This document shows, in pieces, positions 43,657-51,802 of a stretch of 64,000 bases of DNA. The stretch is taken from contig JBDHBX010000004.1 of assembly GCA_039592335.1 (NCBI GenBank), forward strand, positions 62,001 to 126,000, in the 5' to 3' direction. The position numbers and the translations under genes are program-made. Below the pieces are notes generated by a model. The model was not told the DNA's origin, made no database searches, and saw nothing but the letters and a program-made list of their open reading frames with translations. Origin of the DNA: WVYX01 sp039592335. Its GTDB lineage: Bacteria > Gemmatimonadota > Gemmatimonadetes > Gemmatimonadales > GWC2-71-9. Numbering within the stretch: the stretch's first letter is position 1; each line of letters starts with the position of its first letter.

Positions 43657-45369
43657 CTAACGATCCAGCGCGACGACCCGGCCGCTGGCCCGGGCCACGT
43701 ACACCGTGACCGTGGGGCTCCAGCCCTCGCCCCGGTGGACCTGGAGCTCGATGGCCCAGAATGGGTGTGATTCCTGTGACGATGCCGCGAGCGCGTCACC
43801 GACGGTGGTGAGGTCGATACGCGGTGCCGCGAGCACGATCCAGTCGGTGCGCGCGGCGCGCTCCCTCGCGGCCGTCACGGTGGCGAGCCGGAAGCGGTAG
43901 CGGGTCGAGTCGGCGGCATACACCGCCCGCTCCAGCCCGAGGTCGCGAAACCGCAGGACTCCCCGCTCGTACGCAAAGAAGTCGAGCGGCGGGATGCGGT
44001 CGAAGAAGAACCGTGCGATGACGTCGCGCCGCTCGCTGAGCATGCGGCGCACGTAGCGCGCCGCCTCGGGGTTGCGGTACCGTCCCTCGTCCACGACGGT
44101 CTCGAGGTGCTCGTCCGTGAACGCGGAGATGATCTTCGCCGCCCAGTAACCGTCGCGGTCCGTGAGATTGGCGAACGCGCTGTTCGGCTCGAGCGGTTTG
44201 AAGGCCTTGGGGTTGAAGTACTCGCTCTCGAAGTAGCCGACCTCGTCGAGGCCCTCGGGCCGCTCTACCTTGCGCCAGTTGTCCTCCCGCACCCCGAGCG
44301 TGATGGCCCGACCCACGCTGGCCCCAAAGTCGAAGGAGTACTCGAAGCAGCCCATAGGAAACGGGCCCAGGGCACCTACCCCGAGCGTGCTCGCGAAGTC
44401 GATCAGGTAGTGGCGCACGAACCGCCGGCCGTTCTCCTCCACGTACATGTCGAGCGTGTTGCCCTGCTTGGTGTCCATGTGACAGAGCCACGCGGAGAAG
44501 ATCCTGAGCCCGCGGATCTCGCGCCGGTCCTGGTGGTTGATGCGGTCATTGGGGTCATCCTTGCGGCGCCCCTGCCAGTCGAAGGGGCCCATCCACTCAC
44601 CACCGAGGAACTCGCTGGCCAGCGCGAGCCAGCGGCCGTCCTCGAGCCGCTGCACACTCCCCAAGATGCTGTCGAGGTCGGCCGTGGTCAGGGTACGCTC
44701 GTCGCCTTCGCGGGTCGTGAACTCCACTCCTTCTCCGACCCTGACGCGGTCCCGACGGAACGTGACCACGATGTCTTCAGGGACGTTGTAGCCCGCCGCG
44801 TGGAACAGCCGGCCCGAGATCACTCCCGCCGCCACGGTCATTCCCAGGTAGCCGGGTGGATCGAACTTGATGAGGTACCGGTCGCCTCGTGCGTCCTCGA
44901 CCGTGAATCCGGGTGTCACCCCCTCCGTCTTGGCGTCCACCACCATCCACGTGCTGCTTGTGTCGGGGCCCACACCCCTGATCGGGCCGCGCGCGGTCTC
45001 CTCGGGGGTCATCGGGAAAAGGCCGATGCGGTTGGTGAACCACGACGAGTTGGGCGTCTCATCCAGCGCGTTGAGATTGGCGGCGGGCGGGACGTGGTCA
45101 CCCCCGAAGGCGGTTCCGATGCCGCGCACGATGCGCCCGGGATGGAAGATGCGGCCCAACGGCCGGAAGAACGTCGCGTCCACTGACGAACGCACCTTGT
45201 TGGGGTCGCGTGGCGCCGGCGCCGGAACGTCCTGCCGGTCGTTCTCGTGCCACACCACGGGCGCGTCCCGCAGTGGCGGCTCACCCGCCATGACCGCCAG
45301 TCCCGTCAGCGCACAGAGCGCGCCGGCCGTGGCACGCCCGTTAGCGCGCCGGGATCGGATCGCGTCCAC
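43657..45369 (-). CDS. Secreted atypical kinase-like protein
   Basis: A 570-residue protein starting at GTG, with a signal-like N-terminus (ATAGALCALTGLAVMAGEPP). Core motifs resemble the HipA/CotH/FAM20 kinase fold: GDRYLIKFDPPGYLGM (candidate ATP-binding Lys), FSAWLCHMDTKQGNTLDM (HxDxxxxN-like catalytic loop) and YLIDFASTLG (DFG-like metal Asp). These assignments are inferred from motif spacing. Its start overlaps the end of the Omp85-like gene by 29 nt, making DegP-like, barrel and kinase-like genes one transcription unit. Substrate unknown. Confidence 0.65.
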   Translation of the reverse strand: MDAIRSRRANGRATAGALCALTGLAVMAGEPPLRDAPVVWHENDRQDVPAPAPRDPNKVRSSVDATFFRPLGRIFHPGRIVRGIGTAFGGDHVPPAANLNALDETPNSSWFTNRIGLFPMTPEETARGPIRGVGPDTSSTWMVVDAKTEGVTPGFTVEDARGDRYLIKFDPPGYLGMTVAAGVISGRLFHAAGYNVPEDIVVTFRRDRVRVGEGVEFTTREGDERTLTTADLDSILGSVQRLEDGRWLALASEFLGGEWMGPFDWQGRRKDDPNDRINHQDRREIRGLRIFSAWLCHMDTKQGNTLDMYVEENGRRFVRHYLIDFASTLGVGALGPFPMGCFEYSFDFGASVGRAITLGVREDNWRKVERPEGLDEVGYFESEYFNPKAFKPLEPNSAFANLTDRDGYWAAKIISAFTDEHLETVVDEGRYRNPEAARYVRRMLSERRDVIARFFFDRIPPLDFFAYERGVLRFRDLGLERAVYAADSTRYRFRLATVTAARERAARTDWIVLAAPRIDLTTVGDALAASSQESHPFWAIELQVHRGEGWSPTVTVYVARASGRVVALDR

Positions 45370-46774
45370 TGAACAGCGCTCGGCTAAACTGGAAGATCTG
45401 ATCGGTGCGGAGCCGGAACACCGATCCTTCGTTGCTGTGCGACCACTCCAGGCGCAGGATGAAGCCCCGGCTGCTCAGGAGCCGAATCCCGATGCCGTAC
45501 GAGAACGTGAGGTTGTCCGCCGTGATCTGATTGAACTCGGCAAAGACCTGTCCCACGTCGGCGAGGAAGTAGAGGTCCATGCCGCTCCCGTGCGGATACT
45601 GGTATGCCCACAACGGCCAACGGTACTCGGCCGACAGCACCGCCAACCCCCGGTCGCGCCAGCGGTAATCCTTGAAGCCGCGCAGCAGGTCGGGGTCGTC
45701 GTTGAACATGAGGCGTTGGAACGGGATCTCCCGGTCGCCCACCGGATCAATCCACGTCAGGTAGCCGCGAAGCGCGAGCGTGTGATTCGCGAACCAGAGC
45801 GGGATGAACTGCTGCAGCTCGCCGCGGTACTGCCAGTACCGGGTGTCGTCCTGGCTGATGCCGTGGAAGTAGGTGACAATAGCGCGGCGTACGCCGCCGC
45901 GCGTGGGCCGGCCGCCTGGCGGAGCGTTCTCGTGGATCAGGCCGAGCCCGACGGTGAAGCCCTCGGACCGGAAGCCGAAGCCGGACGGCAGGTCATCGCG
46001 GAACCGTTCGGTGATCGACGGACTGAAATCTCCGCCCGGCTCCCCGGCGCTCACGCCGCTGAAGATGACGCCGCCCACCGCATTCAGGTCCCCCGTCAGG
46101 TTGTGTGCGTAGCTGCTCCCCACCCACCACATCTTCTGCCGGTAGTAGGACAGGTCGAAGACGTGGGTCCCGGGTCCGATGCCGAAGTACCGCGCGTTCG
46201 CCCGGTCGCGGAACCCGGTGCCGAATTGGAACTCACCCACGGCGGCGACGGGGACCCTGAGCCCGAGCGTGACCTTCTGGTCTCCGTTGACCGTGGCGTA
46301 CACTCTGGCCTTGAGCTCGTTGCCCTCGCCGAAGAAGGCGGTGTGCCGCACGGCGAGTCCTCCACCGAAGCCCGAGAGCCCGCCGGCGGTGATATCGGGC
46401 TCGATTCGGAGCACGCCTGGCGGGCGAAACAGGAACGCCAGGATGCGGTGCTCGTCCACGTACGCGATGCTCGCCCCGATCCCGATGCCGATCAGCTTGA
46501 TGGGGTAGGTGATGACCCGGTACGGCCAGTAGATGATCCCCTCCCATACCGGCATCGGCCGGTTGGCGAGGGTGGCCGCGGTCGAGTCGGTCCCGGGCGA
46601 GATGGGACCCCAGTAGCTGTCACCGGAGCCTGCGGTAAGAGCGCCCGCGCTATCGGCCGCTGCCGGCTCCTGCGCGCACAAGGCAAAGGGCCGCGCCAGC
46701 ACGATGAGTGCCAGCGCGGCCAGTGGAAGACCTGACGCGCGAACTCTTGGGAATCCCAGCCGCCCGCGCCGCAC
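45341..46774 (-). CDS. Omp85/surface-antigen-like outer-membrane barrel
   Basis: A 477-residue protein. The signal peptide (to ALCAQ) is followed by about 110 residues without clear POTRA repeats, then a barrel with the strand pattern of the bacterial surface antigen (D15/BamA) family. Typical features are FNDDPDLLRGFKDYRWRDRG near residue 370 (the RGF/Y motif of the barrel lid) and LRLEWSHSNEGSVFRL. It is half the length of BamA. Start GTG at 46774 with AGGAGAG 6 nt upstream, 10 nt after the DegP-like stop. A role in moving lipid or protein across the outer membrane is possible. Confidence 0.75.
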   Translation of the reverse strand: MRRGRLGFPRVRASGLPLAALALIVLARPFALCAQEPAAADSAGALTAGSGDSYWGPISPGTDSTAATLANRPMPVWEGIIYWPYRVITYPIKLIGIGIGASIAYVDEHRILAFLFRPPGVLRIEPDITAGGLSGFGGGLAVRHTAFFGEGNELKARVYATVNGDQKVTLGLRVPVAAVGEFQFGTGFRDRANARYFGIGPGTHVFDLSYYRQKMWWVGSSYAHNLTGDLNAVGGVIFSGVSAGEPGGDFSPSITERFRDDLPSGFGFRSEGFTVGLGLIHENAPPGGRPTRGGVRRAIVTYFHGISQDDTRYWQYRGELQQFIPLWFANHTLALRGYLTWIDPVGDREIPFQRLMFNDDPDLLRGFKDYRWRDRGLAVLSAEYRWPLWAYQYPHGSGMDLYFLADVGQVFAEFNQITADNLTFSYGIGIRLLSSRGFILRLEWSHSNEGSVFRLRTDQIFQFSRALFSGRDPIPAR

Positions 46775-46784
46775 GAGGACTCTC

Positions 46785-48206
46785 CTACTCCATCTCGAAC
46801 ACCAGGAAGATGCGCTGGCCCTGCCGGTCGACGTGCAGCACGACCGGATCACCGGGGTCCATCCTGCCGAGGAGCCCGTTGAGCTGTCCCAGCGTCATGA
46901 CCGCCTGGCCGTTCACGGAGAGGATCACGTCGGCGGGCTTGAGCCCGCTCGGGACACCCACCACACCGTACGCCTGGGCCGCCACCACGATCCCGGTGCG
47001 CTCCCTGAGCCACGGCATGAGGGCTGCGATCTGGTCGTTCATCTCCACCGCGAGCAGGCCGAGGCTCGCCACCAGGTTGCGCTCATCGTCGACCAGGTCG
47101 GCGAACCGGCCGGGGTCGTTGGCGCGCTCCGTCACAGAGACCCGAATGACCTCCTGCCCGAGCGCTCGCTTCACATTCAGGGTCACCAGCGATCCGGGGG
47201 CCCTGCCGTACACGTTGACGTCGAACTGCCGTGCATTCTCCATCGGCTTCGCGTCGAGTGACTCGATGATGTCCCCGACCTGCAGCCCGGCCCGTGCGGC
47301 GGGGCTGCCCGGGTAGACGTCGCTCACGACCACGCCCCAGTTGCGGGTGAGTCGCAGGCCCGCTGCCATCGTCGGCGTAATGGTCTGCGTGTTGGCGCCG
47401 ATCATGCCGCGGCGCACCCGGCCGTGTGCCTGGATCTGCTCGTACACCGCCTTCACGATGTTGCTGGGGGCAGCGAACCCGATACCCACGCTGCCGCCGG
47501 ATTGGGAGAGGATCATCGTGTTGATCCCCACGAGCCGTCCGTCGGTGTCGACCAGGGGCCCGCCGCTGTTGCCGGGGTTGATGGGCGCGTCGGTCTGGAT
47601 GTAGACCATAGGCGCGTCCTCCTGGAGCTGGCGACCCACGGCGCTCACGACCCCCAACGTGACGGTCGAGCTCAACCCGAAGGGGCTGCCGAAGGCGAGC
47701 ACCATGTGTCCCGGGTGGATCTCGTCGGAGTCCTCGAACTCGAGGTAGGGAAGGCCCGTCCCCTCGATCTTGAGCACCGCCAGGTCGGTCTCCAGGTCCG
47801 TCCCCACGATCTCGGCCATCACCCGCCGGCCGACGGGCTTGACGAGCGACTGTCCCGGTGTCTGATCAGAGGCTGGCTCCGCCAGCACCACGTAGACGCG
47901 GCGCGCACCCTCCACCACGTGGTTGTTGGTCACGATGTAGCCGTCGGGCGCCACGATCACGCCGGAGCCACCGCGGCGCTGCTGCGCCAGGACCGCCGAC
48001 GGCGCTCGCGGGTCGCCCCCAACTGGTGCGACCGCCGTGGCGAAGATCTGCACTACCGATGGAGAGATCTCCTGCACCAGCGCCTCGAAGGCCGTGCTGA
48101 GGTCGGTGAGGGTTCTCGGGGGCTGCTGCGCCGCGCTCGCCGACGCGGTCAGCGCCAGCAAAATCACGGTGAGGGTCAGCGTGCGGCGGAGTATCCTGGC
48201 CTCCAT
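46785..48206 (-). CDS. DegP/DegQ-like periplasmic serine protease
   Basis: A 473-residue HtrA protease with a signal peptide (to SAAQQ). The trypsin domain shows His96 (YIVTNNHVVEG), Asp near 142 (ETDLAVLK) and nucleophile Ser near 213 (NPGNSGGPL). Two PDZ domains follow: one with GVVVSDVYPGSPAARAGLQVGDII and one ending GVPSGLKPADVILSVNG. The overall layout and length match DegP. It degrades misfolded envelope proteins. The ATG at 48206 is chosen because it begins the signal peptide; upstream in-frame sequence is low-complexity Gly/Arg. The barrel gene follows 10 nt later. Confidence 0.92.
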   Translation of the reverse strand: MEARILRRTLTLTVILLALTASASAAQQPPRTLTDLSTAFEALVQEISPSVVQIFATAVAPVGGDPRAPSAVLAQQRRGGSGVIVAPDGYIVTNNHVVEGARRVYVVLAEPASDQTPGQSLVKPVGRRVMAEIVGTDLETDLAVLKIEGTGLPYLEFEDSDEIHPGHMVLAFGSPFGLSSTVTLGVVSAVGRQLQEDAPMVYIQTDAPINPGNSGGPLVDTDGRLVGINTMILSQSGGSVGIGFAAPSNIVKAVYEQIQAHGRVRRGMIGANTQTITPTMAAGLRLTRNWGVVVSDVYPGSPAARAGLQVGDIIESLDAKPMENARQFDVNVYGRAPGSLVTLNVKRALGQEVIRVSVTERANDPGRFADLVDDERNLVASLGLLAVEMNDQIAALMPWLRERTGIVVAAQAYGVVGVPSGLKPADVILSVNGQAVMTLGQLNGLLGRMDPGDPVVLHVDRQGQRIFLVFEME

Positions 48207-48253
48207 GCCCTTCGTCCTTTCGTTGTTGATCCGTTGCGTTGCGGCCCGCGTGG

Positions 48254-49873
48254 TCACTCGCTCGCCATGGCGGGCGCGAGCTCCCCCTTGTCGCACTTGG
48301 CGGGCGTGTATGGCTCCGGCAAGTGCGTCTCCCACCAGCGCATTGCCCGCTCCTCCGACCACGGCTCCTCGAACCGCAACTCGGCCAACCTGCGTCCCAG
48401 GTCCCCAGCGGTGGCCGGTCGGTCGTCGGGGTCCTTGGCCAGGCACGCCAGGACCAGCTCGTCGAGCTCCAGCGGCACCTCCAGCTCGGTGCGGGTCGAG
48501 GGTGGCTCCGGCGTATCGGAGATGTGCCGGTGCATCATCTTGATGGGGGTATCGGCGGCGAACACGAGCTGTCCCGTAAGCAGCCAGTAGAGCACGGCCC
48601 CCAGGGCGTAGATGTCGACGCGGCCGTCGATGTCGGGTTCGCCCAACGCGAGTTCCGGCGCCATGAAGGCGGGGGTACCGGTCGTCATGTGGGGCTGAGT
48701 GAGCATCGTCTGCTCACGGCTCTGTTCGGCCTTCACCAGGCCGAAATCGAGCACCTTCACGAAGTCGACGTGCAGCCCCAGCCGCGCCGCGTGGATGTTG
48801 GACGGCTTGATGTCCCGATGGATGAGACCGCGCGCGTGCGCCTCCGCCAGCGAATCGCACGCCTGTTGCACGAGATGCACGGCTCGCTCGGGCGGCAGCG
48901 GCCCGAACCGGTCGATCAGGTCCTCGAAGCCCACCCCGTCGAGCAGTTCCATCACGTAGTAGAACGTCCCGTCCTCGGCGACGCCGAAATCGTACAGATC
49001 GATGGTGTGGGGCGAGCGCAGTGACGCCGCGGCACGCGCCTCCCGCTTGAACCGCTCCACGGCGACGTGCTGCGCCGCGGCCGGCCCGGCACCCAGGAGC
49101 TCGGGACGGATGATCTTGATGGCCGCCGGGCGGGCCAGCAGCCGGTGCTCCGCGTGCAGCACCTCGCCCATGCCACCCTTACCGATCGGATCACCCAGCT
49201 TGTACGCGCCCAGCTCCTTGGCCTTGCGCACCTGGCGGCCCAGGCCGTGGATGATCTTGGCCGGTAGGACCGCGAGCAGGGCCGTGAAGTACGTGGGAGC
49301 GAACGCGAAGACTGCCTCGGCTGTACTCACGGTGATTTCGACACCACGCAGCTTGGCAATGGCGAGGCCCAACGGATCCATCGACGCCGCGAGCAGCGAT
49401 GCAAAGAGGATCTTGCCGGGACGGTTGGGCGCGATGCTCGGATAGACCAGAATGACGATCGCGATCCACGACAACCCGTTGGCCTCCACGGAGCCGTACC
49501 ACATCTGGAGCAAGCCGATCAGGAACGCCGTCACGACCTCGAATCCAAGGCCCAGGTCGAGCAGCAGGTTGGGCCGATTGTGCAGCCGCGCGGCCACGAA
49601 CATCATCGCAACGGACAGGACGATCCCCGTGGCGGCGATCGCGCTCCCCGGCATGGGCCACGGGCGGTTGGCGACGAGCATCGGCGTGTCGATGAAGCGC
49701 GTCGCGGTGTTGGCCAGGAAGAGGCCGAACGCCCACAGCGAGGCAAAGGCCAGGCTCGCGAACCCCACGCGCCTGCACGACTGCTCCAGCACCTCGCTCG
49801 GGAGTGACATCCAACGGCCGTGGGCGGATCTGGTGCTCGGCGTGGCAGCCGGAATCATCCGGTCAGCACTCAT
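48254..49873 (-). CDS. Ser/Thr protein kinase with N-terminal membrane domain, copy 2
   Basis: A 539-residue paralog of the kinase at 42031. Six hydrophobic segments (about 35-205) precede the kinase domain (about 218-500) with GDPIGKGGMGEVLHAEH, AAIKII, HRDIKPSN (about 350), VLDFGLVK and GTPAFMAPELA. Catalytic residues are intact. A promoter with TATAGT is visible just upstream, and GGGAG precedes the ATG. It lies 47 nt upstream of the DegP-like gene on the same strand, so it may head that operon and regulate envelope functions, which is inference. Confidence 0.9.
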   Translation of the reverse strand: MSADRMIPAATPSTRSAHGRWMSLPSEVLEQSCRRVGFASLAFASLWAFGLFLANTATRFIDTPMLVANRPWPMPGSAIAATGIVLSVAMMFVAARLHNRPNLLLDLGLGFEVVTAFLIGLLQMWYGSVEANGLSWIAIVILVYPSIAPNRPGKILFASLLAASMDPLGLAIAKLRGVEITVSTAEAVFAFAPTYFTALLAVLPAKIIHGLGRQVRKAKELGAYKLGDPIGKGGMGEVLHAEHRLLARPAAIKIIRPELLGAGPAAAQHVAVERFKREARAAASLRSPHTIDLYDFGVAEDGTFYYVMELLDGVGFEDLIDRFGPLPPERAVHLVQQACDSLAEAHARGLIHRDIKPSNIHAARLGLHVDFVKVLDFGLVKAEQSREQTMLTQPHMTTGTPAFMAPELALGEPDIDGRVDIYALGAVLYWLLTGQLVFAADTPIKMMHRHISDTPEPPSTRTELEVPLELDELVLACLAKDPDDRPATAGDLGRRLAELRFEEPWSEERAMRWWETHLPEPYTPAKCDKGELAPAMASE

Positions 49874-49914
49874 GGAGCGGTGGTCTCCCGGTGGTGGGAA
49901 CGGGCAATCACAAC

Positions 49915-49941
49915 ACTATAACACGGGAAAGGCGTTGGTAA
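49915..49941 (-). promoter_or_regulatory. Promoter for the membrane kinase gene
   Basis: On the minus strand, TTACCA (49936-49941), a 15-nt spacer and TATAGT (49915-49920) preceded by TGT, an extended -10. The leader is about 35 nt to the ATG at 49873. The short spacer lowers certainty for the -35 box. Confidence 0.6.
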
Positions 49942-49959
49942 GTTCGCCGGCGGCGCCCA

Positions 49960-50805
49960 TCAGCTGGTTCGCTCGGTCCCCTCCGTCAGCTGCTTGTAGC
50001 TCTTCAGATGTCCCAGGGCGTCGGCGCGCCGTCCCAGCCGTTCGTACAGGCGGGAGAGATTGAAGTGGGCATCGGCGCAGCCGGCGTCGACCGCGATGGC
50101 CCGCTCGTACGTCTCGATCGCTTCGGCGTCGCGCTTCAGATCCTCCAAGGCTGTTCCCAGGTTGAACGCCGCCGTGCAGTCGTCGGGCCGCGCGGCGAGC
50201 GCGTGCCGGTAGTGCTGCGCCGCCTCCTCCACCTGTCCCGACTCGTGCAGCAGCCTCCCGAGGTTCACGTGGGCGTCGGCGTGTGAGGGATCCAGCCTCA
50301 CCGCCTGGCGGTACGCGTCCCGGGCCTCGGCGGGGGCGCACGGCTCGAGGTCTACGCCCAGCAGGTACCACGCGTCGGCGTCCATCGTATCGTCGCCGCG
50401 ACGAGCGGACTCGGCGGCCCGCCGTGCCAACGGCGCGACGTCGGGGCACAGCTCGGCCACCGTGAAGTCCAGCAGCACCTGGCCCGACTCGGGGCTCCAC
50501 GTGGTCTCCCCGTCCCGTACCACGATGTCGTCGCCCTCCGCCGTGATCCGCACCTCGGTCAGGGAGCGCCCGGTCGGGAGTTGGTCGCGCAGGCGCTGCA
50601 GGCTGCGGCGGATGCGGGCGGTGGGAATGCGCTGGGCCGCGAGCTCCTTGGCGGCCCGCAGCAGCACGAGATCATGAAACGTGAAGCGGTACTCGCCCCG
50701 TGGGCCTCGATCGGGCGAAAGGAAGCTCGCGCCCGCAAACGCGCGCACCTGGGCAACCGAGAGATCCAGCAGCTTGGCGACGTCGTGGGAGGTGTACCCC
50801 CTCAT
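49960..50805 (-). CDS. MerR-like DNA-binding protein with TPR repeats
   Basis: A 281-residue protein. The N-terminus (1-70) is a MerR-type winged helix: YTSHDVAKLLDLSVAQVRAFA and YRFTFHDLVLLRAAKELAAQRI. A linker domain of about 70 residues is followed by TPR repeats (145-275), with motifs such as ADAHVNLGRLLHESGQVEEAAQHY and DCTAAFNLGTALEDLKRDAEAIETY. TPRs mediate protein contacts. It starts 15 nt after the Ku gene stop on the same strand, so it is probably co-transcribed with Ku. A regulatory link to repair is inference. Confidence 0.8.
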   Translation of the reverse strand: MRGYTSHDVAKLLDLSVAQVRAFAGASFLSPDRGPRGEYRFTFHDLVLLRAAKELAAQRIPTARIRRSLQRLRDQLPTGRSLTEVRITAEGDDIVVRDGETTWSPESGQVLLDFTVAELCPDVAPLARRAAESARRGDDTMDADAWYLLGVDLEPCAPAEARDAYRQAVRLDPSHADAHVNLGRLLHESGQVEEAAQHYRHALAARPDDCTAAFNLGTALEDLKRDAEAIETYERAIAVDAGCADAHFNLSRLYERLGRRADALGHLKSYKQLTEGTERTS

Positions 50806-50820
50806 CGGCCGACGCGGCTG

Positions 50821-51684
50821 CTAGCCCCGCCCCCCGGCCTTCTTGCGCTTTGCCTTCTTGGCGGGCGCGTGGCTGGAGCGCTTCGCCGGCTTGCGCTCCT
50901 CGGTGCCGGCGCCGCTCTTGGCGAGGCTCGCCTTGAGCGCGTCCATCAGGTCGATGATCTGGGTCTGCGGCTCCTCCACAGGAGCGGCCGTGATCTCCTC
51001 GCCCGCGATCTTCCCTTCGATCTGCTCCATCATGCGCCGCCGCACGTCGTCGCCATACTTCTGCGGCTCGAAGCTGTCGGATGCCGCCTGCTTGATGATC
51101 TGCACGGCGAGCTGGAGCTCCTCGGGCTTCACCTCGCCCTCGCCCAGCGGCACCTCGGAGAAGGCACGCAGCTCATCCGCGTAGTGCAGCTGCTCCATGA
51201 CGAGGCCGTCCTCCAGCGGGCGCACCAGCACCAGGTATTGCTTGCCGCGTGCGGCGTACCGCGCCAGCGCCGAGAGGCCGGTTTCCTGCATAGCCCTGCT
51301 GAGCAACCGGTAGGCGCGCTCGCCGCCCTTGTCGGGGCCGACGTAGTAGATCTTGCTGAGGTAGAACCGCTCCACCTGATCGGCGGGCACGAACTCGGCG
51401 ATCTCGATTGACTCGGTGGCCTTCTCCTCGAGGGCCTTGAGCTCGTCGCCCGTGAAGAGCACGTACTGCTCCTTGGCGAACTCGAAGCCCTTGACCATGT
51501 CCTCCTTCTCCACGAGCTGCCCGTCTTTCTTGCAGACGTACTGCTGCTTCAGCCGCGAGCCGCAGTCCTTGTGGAGCCAGTTGAAGGAGACCTTGGCCTT
51601 GGGCTCTGCGGCCGAGTAGAGCTTGATCGGGACCGAGACGAGTCCGAAGGCCACCGTGGCGGAGCCGATGGGTCGTGCAGTCAT
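50821..51684 (-). CDS. ku: Ku protein for non-homologous end joining
   Basis: A 287-residue protein with the bacterial Ku core: IGSATVAFGLVSVPIKLYSA, FNWLHKDCGSRLKQQYVCKKDGQLVEKEDMVKG and EIAEFVPADQVERFYLSKIYYVGPDKGG. The Lys/Arg-rich tail (KPAKRSSHAPAKKAKRKKAGG) is the DNA-contacting C-terminus of extended bacterial Kus. It forms a ring on DNA ends and recruits LigD, whose gene is divergent 118 nt away. The ATG at 51684 gives the canonical N-terminus. A TTGCGG-N17-TATAGT promoter lies upstream. Confidence 0.95.
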   Translation of the reverse strand: MTARPIGSATVAFGLVSVPIKLYSAAEPKAKVSFNWLHKDCGSRLKQQYVCKKDGQLVEKEDMVKGFEFAKEQYVLFTGDELKALEEKATESIEIAEFVPADQVERFYLSKIYYVGPDKGGERAYRLLSRAMQETGLSALARYAARGKQYLVLVRPLEDGLVMEQLHYADELRAFSEVPLGEGEVKPEELQLAVQIIKQAASDSFEPQKYGDDVRRRMMEQIEGKIAGEEITAAPVEEPQTQIIDLMDALKASLAKSGAGTEERKPAKRSSHAPAKKAKRKKAGGRG

Positions 51685-51715
51685 GGGAGGCGGCACCAGC
51701 GTTGTAAGGGGCGGT

Positions 51716-51744
51716 ACTATAGAGACTTCCGGGGCCGACCGCAA
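51716..51744 (-). promoter_or_regulatory. Promoter for ku
   Basis: On the minus strand, TTGCGG (51739-51744), a 17-nt spacer and TATAGT (51716-51721), about 30 nt before the ATG at 51684. Confidence 0.65.
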
Positions 51745-51757
51745 GACTCGGCCCGCA

Positions 51758-51787
51758 TTGCACGCCCCCTCACCGGGAGACTATGAT
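51758..51787 (+). promoter_or_regulatory. Promoter for ligD
   Basis: TTGCAC (51758-51763), an 18-nt spacer and TATGAT (51782-51787). Transcription would start only about 9 nt before the ATG at 51803, so the leader would be very short. It is adjacent to the divergent ku promoter. Confidence 0.55.
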
Positions 51788-51802
51788 TCGCCCTCTCAGC
51801 CC

